From an uncultured Prevotella sp. (lineage in GTDB: Bacteria; Bacteroidota; Bacteroidia; Bacteroidales; Bacteroidaceae), in NCBI GenBank assembly GCA_946625715.1, contig CAMOTK010000114.1:1-6273 (forward strand): a DNA stretch of 6,273 nt, in the 5' to 3' direction. A model generated the notes under the pieces. It saw only the letters and a list, made by a program, of their open reading frames with translations, made no database searches and was not told where the DNA came from. Within the stretch, counting starts at the first letter, position 1, and the number at the start of each line of letters is the position of its first letter. Positions 1-5,303 of this stretch are shown here, one piece after another. The position numbers and the translations under genes are program-made.

Positions 1-220
1 CATTGAACATTGAACTTAGCTCTCTATATTGTTCAAACACGTTGCTTAGGGGCACGGTGATGTCTATCCATTGGGCATCGCTGGGCAGCAGCCTCGCCAC
101 AATCTCGTGGTGGCGCTTACCGCCCGAGAACACCCGCCCGCTCTTGATTATCTCCATGACCTCTGGCGGAAACCACGGCCGCGGATTGTCCGTAATCCCA
201 ATAACCACAAATCTAATCAT
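1..220 (-). CDS. cbiE: Precorrin-6Y C5,15-methyltransferase, CbiE/CobL N-terminal part (partial)
   Basis: This is the first 73 codons of a gene that runs off the low-coordinate end of the window. The product would use S-adenosylmethionine to methylate C5 and/or C15 of (cobalt-)precorrin in the cytoplasm, a late ring-modifying step of corrin synthesis. The translation begins MIRFVVIGITDNP and contains FSGGKRHHE at residues 31-39 and WIDITVPL at 51-58. From memory, these segments are characteristic of Bacteroidota CbiE/CobL: IGITD for the SAM-binding N-terminus, then the GGKRHHE stretch. The ATG at 220 is the natural start because the family signature begins within a few residues and the upstream gene stops 28 bp earlier. 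It follows the cobJ-cbiC fusion and is presumably in the same operon. No clear Shine-Dalgarno is seen; the spacer is a heptamer repeat. The last visible codons include a GTTCAAT tandem repeat. Whether a CbiT domain is fused downstream cannot be seen. Confidence 0.85.
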   Translation of the reverse strand, partial: MIRFVVIGITDNPRPWFPPEVMEIIKSGRVFSGGKRHHEIVARLLPSDAQWIDITVPLSNVFEQYRELSSMFN

Positions 221-248
221 AATTCTCAATTATCAATTCTCAATTCTC
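221..248 (-). repeat. Four tandem heptamers filling the cobJ-cbiC / cbiE spacer
   Basis: Read on the minus strand, the whole 28-bp gap between the TGA of cobJ-cbiC and the ATG of cbiE is exactly four 7-bp units. Three are GAGAATT and one (the third) is GATAATT. The tract is AT-rich inside a GC-rich operon and occupies the place where a ribosome-binding site would be. Slippage in such a tract would change the spacing in 7-bp steps. No other role is visible. Confidence 0.85.
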
Positions 249-1664
249 TCACAAGTCTCTCCCCGGTTTCAGCTGAGCGGCATCGTCGAAGGTGAGAATA
301 GCGTTGCACAGCGTGGCAGCCAGGTTGCTGCCGCCCTTGCGCCCTTCGACAATGATTTTCGGAATCGCCTTGAACGGCTTCACCATGTGCTTCGACTCGC
401 GCACATGCACAAACCCTACGGGCGCGGCAATGATGCCGGCAGGCTGCGCCTTGCCCTTGCGCACCAGGTCGCACAGTTCCATGAGCGCCGTGGGGGCATT
501 GCCGAAGGCGAAGAGCGCCTGCGGATGTTCCTCGACGGCCAGACGTATGCCGGCCTGCGTGCGGGTGATGCCCTCGCGCTCGGCCATCTCTGCCACGCGG
601 GGGTCGCTCAGGTAGCACTTCGCCTCGATGCCCAGGCGCTGCAGGGCACCCTTGCGAATGCCGCTCACCACCATCGTCACGTCGCTGACAATGGTCTTCA
701 GCGTGCCGTCCTTCACCTTGTTATACATGGTCTCTACGGCCTGCGGGTCGGTGTAGAGCAACTGCTCCATCTCGAAGTCGGCGGTGGTGTGTATGGCGTG
801 CAGCAAGGCCCACTGATGGTCGAGCGGCCAGTCCTGTCGGTGCAGTTCCGAAGCAATGGTGCGGAACGACTGCATCATTATCTGCTGGCCTTTTTTAAGT
901 GAACTGTCCGCTCTATGCTCATCGTCAGAGTAGTAGCCTCGCGGCGTGATGAAGCGGTTCTGCCAGACGTACGACTGCGAGTTGCCGATGATGACCACGG
1001 TGAACATGTCTACCTGTTCGGGGTCGAAGTCGCCCAGGGTGGTCAGCGTCAGCTCCTGCTCGGGCCGGCCGGCCTGGCGCACGAAGCCCACAGGCGTCTC
1101 GGGCGAGCGCCCTTCCTGAAGAAAAAGTTCCTGAAGACGGTAGAGTTGCCAGTAGCGGCCGTGCGACTTGGGGTTGTAGACGGCGGTGACGAAGTCGCCC
1201 ATAGCGGCAGCCCGTATGCGCTGCTCTATACGCTCCCAAGGCGTCATGAGGTCGCTCAGCGAGATGATGCACAGGTCGTGGCCAATAGGGGCACCCAGTA
1301 GCGAAGCGGCTTTCTGGAAGGCGGAGATGCCCGGCAGCACCTGCACCTCTACGTCGGCAGCGCCGCGCTCGCGCTTCATCTCGAACACCAGCGGTGCCAT
1401 GCCGTAGATGCCGGCGTCGCCCGACGAGATGACCACCACGGTCTTGCCTTCCTCGGCCAGCAGGAATGCCTGCTCGGCCCGTTCGCGTTCGCGCTTCATG
1501 CCTGTGTCCACACAGGTGCAGCCGGGTTTCAAGTATGGTTCAACAAACTGGAAATAGTACTTGTAGCCCACAACAACGTCGGCCTGTGCCACGGCTTCCA
1601 TGACGGCCGGCGTGATGTCTTCGCGACTGCCTGGCCCGATACCTGCAATGATAATCTGTTTCAT
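249..1664 (-). CDS. cobJ: Fused (cobalt-)precorrin-3B C17-methyltransferase / precorrin-8X methylmutase (CobJ/CbiH-CbiC/CobH)
   Basis: A 471-residue cytoplasmic bifunctional enzyme of corrin synthesis. Residues 1 to about 245 are a SAM-dependent CobJ/CbiH domain that methylates C17 and contracts the ring. Visible signs are GIGPGS at 8-13, SSGDAGIYGMA at 80-90, AVYNPKS at 161-167 and VVIIGNSQSY at 223-232. After a polar linker (about 245-265), residues 266-471 are a CbiC/CobH methylmutase, which moves the C11 methyl to C12. The presumed catalytic His292 lies in IHTTADFE, with AFGNAPTAL at 386-394, IIAAPVGFVH at 411-420 and GRKGGSNLAA at 441-450. The start is the ATG at 1664, because the family begins MxxxxIxGIGPGS; an in-frame TTG at 1691 would add nine unrelated residues and lie upstream of the promoter box. 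Both domains look complete. The two activities are not consecutive pathway steps. With CbiK-type chelatases nearby, the cobalt-early (anaerobic) substrates are more likely. It is followed 28 bp later by cbiE. Confidence 0.95.
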   Translation of the reverse strand: MKQIIIAGIGPGSREDITPAVMEAVAQADVVVGYKYYFQFVEPYLKPGCTCVDTGMKRERERAEQAFLLAEEGKTVVVISSGDAGIYGMAPLVFEMKRERGAADVEVQVLPGISAFQKAASLLGAPIGHDLCIISLSDLMTPWERIEQRIRAAAMGDFVTAVYNPKSHGRYWQLYRLQELFLQEGRSPETPVGFVRQAGRPEQELTLTTLGDFDPEQVDMFTVVIIGNSQSYVWQNRFITPRGYYSDDEHRADSSLKKGQQIMMQSFRTIASELHRQDWPLDHQWALLHAIHTTADFEMEQLLYTDPQAVETMYNKVKDGTLKTIVSDVTMVVSGIRKGALQRLGIEAKCYLSDPRVAEMAEREGITRTQAGIRLAVEEHPQALFAFGNAPTALMELCDLVRKGKAQPAGIIAAPVGFVHVRESKHMVKPFKAIPKIIVEGRKGGSNLAATLCNAILTFDDAAQLKPGRDL

Positions 1665-1668
1665 GCTG

Positions 1669-1697
1669 CAAAGATAGTGAATATTTTCCAAAACAAA
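1669..1697 (-). promoter_or_regulatory. Bacteroidota-type promoter for the cobJ-cbiC operon
   Basis: TATCTTTG at 1669-1676 on the minus strand matches the Bacteroidota sigma-ABfr -7 consensus TAnnTTTG. A TTTG at 1694-1697 lies 17 bp upstream and could be the -33 element, though about 19-20 bp is more usual. The box ends only four bases before the ATG at 1664, so transcription would start at or within the first codon. The -33 element overlaps the T-rich tail of the upstream terminator. Confidence 0.6.
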
Positions 1698-1729
1698 GCA
1701 GCAGCGCTCCGGGAAAAGAACGCTGCTGC
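1690..1729 (-). terminator. Rho-independent terminator after the cbiK-like gene
   Basis: On the minus strand a perfect 9-bp stem, GCAGCAGCG (1721-1729) with CGCTGCTGC (1698-1706), encloses a 14-nt loop and is followed by TTTGTTTT (1690-1697). It begins 24 bp after the stop of the cbiK-like gene. This supports ending the riboswitch-controlled unit before cobJ-cbiC. Confidence 0.8.
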
Positions 1730-1753
1730 ATGAAAATCGTTGGTTTTTGCGGA

Positions 1754-2890
1754 TTACTCCTCTGTGGTTGTGGTCGGTGTCGACAGACCCTGGCCGTTCT
1801 TGATGGCGTCGATGGCAGCCTGGGTGTGGTTCATCCAGAGCTTGCGCACTGCCTTGCGCTCGCCCAAAGCGGGAATGTAGTCGGTGCCCTCCTTGTAGTT
1901 CTTGTAGCAGGCATCAGCCTTCTTGAAGATGGTCTCGTAGGCGGCCACCTGGAAACCGGCCTTGCCAAACATGCTCACCCACGACTCGTCGTCGTCGGGG
2001 TCGGCCATGTCGTTGTGGGCGTGGTCGCCGGCAATCGACATGAGGGGGAAGAGCTGCACGTTGCCCGAGGTGATGCCGTTTTTGTTCATGCGGTCAATGA
2101 CGTTCTCCACGAAGTTGTCTTCCATGTCCACCGTGCCCACAAAGAACTTCTTGGTTTTGCTGGCCAGCTGCAGGGCATCCTCAAGCTGGGTGTAGCGGAT
2201 GTTGGCACCATAGTAGTCGTAGCTCTCGGGGTTGCCGTGACCCATGAAGGCCACCACGCCCTTTTCCAGCGCAGCCTTGATGTCGTACTCGTTGAGCAGC
2301 ACCTCGGCCAGATTCTCCACATCCTCTTCCTCGGCCATCAGCGGTGTGCCCACAGCCACCTTTTTGTCGATGCTGTGCATGTAGGCTTCGCTGAAGTCGC
2401 GGCTGCGGTTGTTCATGAAGTCCTTCACATAGCTGTCGCGCACACGGCGGAACTCCTCGCCGGGAATGACCTGCAGCGACTGCACCACAATCTGCTTGTA
2501 CGCGTTGCGGCCGATGGCCGTGAGCCAGTGCTCGGGGTCGTAGTAGTTGCGCACCTCGGCACCCTCGTCGGCATGCTCGCCGGCAGCGGCCTGGTTGATG
2601 CAGATGGCCGACGAGAAACTGAGGAACACGTCCCAGCCCTGCTTGTTGTACTCGGCCTTGTACTCGTCGAGAATGGTGTCGAACGTGTCGTAGGCCTGCT
2701 GCCATGTGGAACCGAAGGCCACGAGCAGAATGACTTTGTCGTTCTTCTTCTGCTGTTTCACCATGTCGTCTACCTGTTTCTGGTACTTCTCGTAGTTCGA
2801 CGACTCGTTGTCGTCCTTGCTGCACGAGCTGAGGCCCATGCCCATCATAGCAGCCATGAAGGCTACCATAAGAAACTTAATTCTCTTCAT
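1754..2890 (-). CDS. cbiK: CbiK-family sirohydrochlorin cobaltochelatase lipoprotein (IhtB/FetB-like)
   Basis: A 378-residue lipoprotein. Residues 1-22 form a signal peptide with lipobox LSSC and Cys23 as the lipidated residue. The following SKDDNE resembles the Bacteroidota lipoprotein export signal that places lipoproteins on the outer cell surface. The rest is a class II chelatase of the CbiK type: VILLVAFGSTW at 53-63, VIPGEEF at 141-147, FMGHGN at 215-220, and FPLMSIAGDHAHNDMADPDD from 281. By analogy with Salmonella CbiK, the metal-handling residues would be Glu146, His218 and His290, all present. CbiK inserts Co2+ into sirohydrochlorin in the anaerobic B12 pathway. A surface or periplasmic copy could instead bind or metallate/demetallate external tetrapyrroles; P. 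gingivalis IhtB/FetB, a haem-binding lipoprotein, is related to CbiK. The family lacks the signal peptide in enterobacteria and is shorter there (about 264 aa). The ATG lies inside the end of the receptor gene (14-nt overlap), suggesting translational coupling. The C-terminus is Thr-rich (TPTTTTEE). Confidence 0.9.
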   Translation of the reverse strand: MKRIKFLMVAFMAAMMGMGLSSCSKDDNESSNYEKYQKQVDDMVKQQKKNDKVILLVAFGSTWQQAYDTFDTILDEYKAEYNKQGWDVFLSFSSAICINQAAAGEHADEGAEVRNYYDPEHWLTAIGRNAYKQIVVQSLQVIPGEEFRRVRDSYVKDFMNNRSRDFSEAYMHSIDKKVAVGTPLMAEEEDVENLAEVLLNEYDIKAALEKGVVAFMGHGNPESYDYYGANIRYTQLEDALQLASKTKKFFVGTVDMEDNFVENVIDRMNKNGITSGNVQLFPLMSIAGDHAHNDMADPDDDESWVSMFGKAGFQVAAYETIFKKADACYKNYKEGTDYIPALGERKAVRKLWMNHTQAAIDAIKNGQGLSTPTTTTEE

Positions 2891-5018
2891 TGCTTTGATA
2901 ATTTTGGTTAGACTTATAAGTGTTTGATATTTTCTTGCCTTGATTGAAGCGCACCGTCAGCGACGCATAGATGGTGCGACCGGGCGTCGTGGTGCCGAGA
3001 TGCAGGCCGTGGTCGGTGCGGTCTACGTAGTTCAGGATGTTGTCGATGCCGGCTTCCACACGCCACGTCCACCGCTTGGCGTGTCCCAGGTCGTGGCTGG
3101 TCGTGAGGCGCCACAGCTGGTAGCCCTTGCCGTTGCCGTTCAGTTGGTAGTAGCGGGTGCTCGAGAAGCGGCCGTAGAGGCCTATGCCCAGCTTGTAGGC
3201 GGGCGAGAAGGTGTGGTTCCAGGTGACGAAGCAGTTGCCTTTGTGGTGGGCCATGCCGTCGATAATCACGTTTTGCAGGCGGTCGTGCTCCGTGTCGTAG
3301 AGCATGGCGTCGGTGTCGAGCAGACTGTAGCTGGCACCCACCGTCCAAGCCTTGTCAATCTTCCAGCGCAGACTGACGTCGATGCCGCGCGTCTTGGCGC
3401 TCTCCAGATTCTTGTACTGGCGCGTTTTCAGCGGCATGTACTGGGCGTAGAGGTCTATGGGTGCCTGACTGTTGGGTATGGTGACCAGGGCTATCATGTC
3501 CTTCACGCGGTTCAGATAGCCGGTGATGGTGGCCGATAGTCCGCCGTGGTTGTACTCCACGCCTACCGACCAGTAGTTGCTGGTCTGCGGAGTCAGACTG
3601 GTGTTGCCTAAGTAGAGATAGGTGCCGTTCATGTCGCGCACATAGCGGTAGTGCAGTTCCTTCGGCGTAGGACTCTTGAAGCCCTGGCTCCACGATGCCC
3701 TGAGGCGCAGGTCGCTCACGGAGAGCATGGCCGAGAGCTTCGGTGTGAGGCGGTAGCCAAACTGCTCGTTGCGGTTCAGGCGCAGGCCACCGGTGACGTT
3801 GATGCCAACCAAGTCGCCATAGATGGGGCGCTGCCACTCGTCTTGCAGATAGATGGCCTCGGTGTTGTCGGTGGCCCGACCGCCTTCCACGCGCTGCGGT
3901 GCCCGTAGCCAGTCGTAGCGCCACTCCGCGCCGGCGCTCAGTCGCTGTCCGAAAGGCAGTGCGAAGACGCCCTTCAGGTGGGCCATCATGCGGCGCTGGT
4001 CGCTTTGCAGTTGCGATTGTCCGGCGTAGTAGGGGAAGAAGGCCGTAGGGTCGCCGTTGGGCTTGAAGCCGTCGGTCAGTGTGGTGGCGGTGAAGTCGTA
4101 GTAGTAGGCGTGGCGGTTCCAGTCGATGTCGAGCGTCACAATATTGTCGGCCGACAGGCGCCACTTGCCGCCCACAGCTGCCGCGGCATTGTTGTAGCGC
4201 AGGTTGTAGGTCTTGATGTCTACGCCCGGATATTTGCCCTCAGGGCGGTAGATGCCCTTGCGGTAGATGTTGCCTTCGGCGTAGAGTTCCAATGATTTGA
4301 TGGGAGTGTAGGTCAGTCGCTCGGCTACTTGCCAGTTGGTATGGCGATTGACGGTTTTGTTTCTCGAGTCGGTGATGAGAAACTCGGTTTGGTGCGGGTC
4401 TTCGCGCGACGTGTTCTGCCAGCCGTCGCTGTGCTGCAGTTGGAAGTTGGTGTAGCTCTTCACCTTCCCCACAGAGACGGCCACACCATTGTGCTGGCGC
4501 AGGTCTTTGTACGAACCGCCGCGGGTGGTGTTCTCTAAGAGCAAGGCTTCGTCGTGTCGCCGCGTGATGATGTTGATGACGCCCGCAATGGCATCGCTGC
4601 CATAGAGCGCACTCGAAGCGCCCTTGACAATCTCGATGCGGTCGATGTTGTGCGGGTCGATGAGCGAGAGGTCGTTCTCGCCGCCGTTGTCGCCGTGGAG
4701 CCGTTTGCCGTCTATTAATATTAATATGTAGGCGTTGCCCAGTCCGTTCATCTGCATCTGCGAGCCCATGTCGCTCTCGTTGAAGGCCAGCGAGGCCGAG
4801 AGGCCGGCAAGGATGTCCTGCAGGCTTTGGCCGCCGTAGTTGCGTAGCATCTGTCGGGAGATGACCTCGGTCTGCACGGGCGCGTTTTTCAGCAGGTGCT
4901 GAGTACCAGTACCTGTAACAACCACTTCCTGCAGCGAGTCGCTCTTGAAGATGGCTTGAGCCAACGACTGTTGGAACAGGCCCATGACGGCCATTCCAAG
5001 CATCAGTGTCTTTTTCAT
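2877..5018 (-). CDS. btuB: TonB-dependent outer-membrane receptor, BtuB-like (cobalamin/corrinoid uptake)
   Basis: A 713-residue outer-membrane active transporter driven by TonB-ExbBD. A signal peptide occupies residues 1 to about 20 (MKKTLMLGMAVMGLF, then QQSLA). LQEVVVTG at 29-36 is the probable TonB-box region. The plug domain follows, with IDGKRLHGDNGG at 102-113 and the strongly conserved IDRIEIVKGASSALYGSDAIAGVINI at about 125-150. The rest is a 22-strand-type barrel ending in the aromatic-terminated strand IYASLTVRF (about 683-691). There is no N-terminal carboxypeptidase-like domain, so it is BtuB/FepA-like rather than SusC-like. The ATG at 5018 is preferred because it directly begins the signal peptide and has AAAGGAAAAG just upstream; a GTG at 5039 would add seven polar residues. 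The cobalamin riboswitch in its leader is the main reason to assign corrinoids as substrate. Oddly, 22 polar residues follow the terminal Phe, and the gene overlaps the next one by 14 nt. A haem receptor (IhtA-like) remains possible. Confidence 0.88.
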   Translation of the reverse strand: MKKTLMLGMAVMGLFQQSLAQAIFKSDSLQEVVVTGTGTQHLLKNAPVQTEVISRQMLRNYGGQSLQDILAGLSASLAFNESDMGSQMQMNGLGNAYILILIDGKRLHGDNGGENDLSLIDPHNIDRIEIVKGASSALYGSDAIAGVINIITRRHDEALLLENTTRGGSYKDLRQHNGVAVSVGKVKSYTNFQLQHSDGWQNTSREDPHQTEFLITDSRNKTVNRHTNWQVAERLTYTPIKSLELYAEGNIYRKGIYRPEGKYPGVDIKTYNLRYNNAAAAVGGKWRLSADNIVTLDIDWNRHAYYYDFTATTLTDGFKPNGDPTAFFPYYAGQSQLQSDQRRMMAHLKGVFALPFGQRLSAGAEWRYDWLRAPQRVEGGRATDNTEAIYLQDEWQRPIYGDLVGINVTGGLRLNRNEQFGYRLTPKLSAMLSVSDLRLRASWSQGFKSPTPKELHYRYVRDMNGTYLYLGNTSLTPQTSNYWSVGVEYNHGGLSATITGYLNRVKDMIALVTIPNSQAPIDLYAQYMPLKTRQYKNLESAKTRGIDVSLRWKIDKAWTVGASYSLLDTDAMLYDTEHDRLQNVIIDGMAHHKGNCFVTWNHTFSPAYKLGIGLYGRFSSTRYYQLNGNGKGYQLWRLTTSHDLGHAKRWTWRVEAGIDNILNYVDRTDHGLHLGTTTPGRTIYASLTVRFNQGKKISNTYKSNQNYQSNEEN

Positions 5019-5041
5019 ACTTTTCCTTTTGCTTTCCACAT

Positions 5042-5057
5042 CCCTTCTTCCTGAGGG
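5042..5057 (-). promoter_or_regulatory. Small hairpin in the receptor leader, possible riboswitch expression platform
   Basis: Between aptamer and start codon, CCCT (5054-5057) can pair with AGGG (5042-5045) around an 8-nt loop. CCTCAG (5051-5056), which overlaps this hairpin, is also perfectly complementary to CTGAGG (5096-5101) in the conserved 3' part of the aptamer. The leader could therefore switch between two folds. No T-run follows, so translational control or Rho-dependent control is more likely than intrinsic termination. This is inference from base complementarity only. Confidence 0.35.
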
Positions 5058-5072
5058 TGCGTACTTATAGCT

Positions 5073-5245
5073 GAAACGGCAGGTCTTCTGACTTTCCTCA
5101 GTCTGCCCTACCTTCCCGACCTCGGTGGTCAGTGGCGTTATACGGGCAAACCGCTTAAACGAGGATTACAGCAGCAGGCACTGTTCAGGACTTCCACCTG
5201 ATTCCCTTGCATCGCAACCATTTCTCGGCTGCGATTTCCTGTTTC
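5073..5245 (-). ncRNA. Cobalamin riboswitch (B12 aptamer)
   Basis: This cis-acting RNA in the btuB-like leader binds adenosyl- or other cobalamin and represses the downstream genes when bound. Read on the minus strand, the conserved blocks appear in order. GGGAATCAGGTGGAAGTCC is at 5188-5206 and GCTGCTGTAA at 5166-5175. The B12 box GCCACTG is at 5130-5136, and AGAAGACCTGCC at 5078-5089. GAAAC (5241-5245) and GTTTC (5073-5077) can close the outer P1 stem. A 9-bp hairpin (5227-5235 with 5211-5219, one G-U pair, 7-nt loop) sits between P1 and the core. The predicted transcript begins almost at the P1 strand. About 54 nt separate the aptamer from the ATG of the receptor. Confidence 0.95.
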
Positions 5246-5250
5246 GCGTG

Positions 5251-5282
5251 CAAAGGTACGAAGAAAAACCTTAACAAGCAAA
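5251..5282 (-). promoter_or_regulatory. Bacteroidota-type promoter for the riboswitch-btuB-cbiK unit
   Basis: TACCTTTG at 5251-5258 on the minus strand matches the TAnnTTTG -7 box. A TTTG at 5279-5282 lies exactly 20 bp upstream as the -33 element. The expected transcription start is near 5245, right at the 5' edge of the riboswitch aptamer, giving a leader of roughly 228 nt before the ATG at 5018. Confidence 0.8.
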
Positions 5283-5296
5283 TAAAACCGCTTGTT
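5266..5296 (-). terminator. Stem-loop terminator after the helicase gene
   Basis: On the minus strand AACAAGC (5290-5296) pairs perfectly with GCTTGTT (5273-5279) around a 10-nt AT-rich loop. It is followed by AAGG and then a TTTTT run. It starts eight bases after the helicase stop codon. On the plus strand the same stem is followed directly by a T-run, so it could work in both directions. It overlaps the -33 element of the next promoter. The stem is only 7 bp and not GC-rich, so strength is uncertain. Confidence 0.6.
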
Positions 5297-5303
5297 TTTC
5301 TAT

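Noticed and set aside
3..902. Plus-strand open frame (299 codons) covering cbiE and the end of cobJ-cbiC
   Set aside because: It crosses two recognisable minus-strand genes and the heptamer spacer, and shows no family resemblance.
1669..1676. A second riboswitch before cobJ-cbiC
   Set aside because: Only about 90 bp separate the two genes and they hold a terminator and a promoter; none of the B12 aptamer blocks is present.
1665..1691. Upstream TTG start extending cobJ-cbiC by nine residues
   Set aside because: The extension covers the promoter box and adds residues not seen in the family; the ATG at 1664 places GIGPGS at the usual distance.
1730..2911. Long plus-strand open frame (393 codons) opposite the cbiK-like gene
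   Set aside because: Its translation is a Val/His/Leu-rich composition typical of an antisense frame of a GC-rich gene, with no signature, while the minus strand encodes a clear CbiK lipoprotein.
2914..4164. Other minus-frame open frames inside the receptor gene
   Set aside because: Arg/His/Pro-rich frameshift shadows of the receptor; the receptor frame is uninterrupted and carries all motifs.
5019..5039. Upstream GTG start for the receptor
   Set aside because: It would put seven polar residues before a canonical signal peptide and would use up the AAAGGAAAAG ribosome-binding region.
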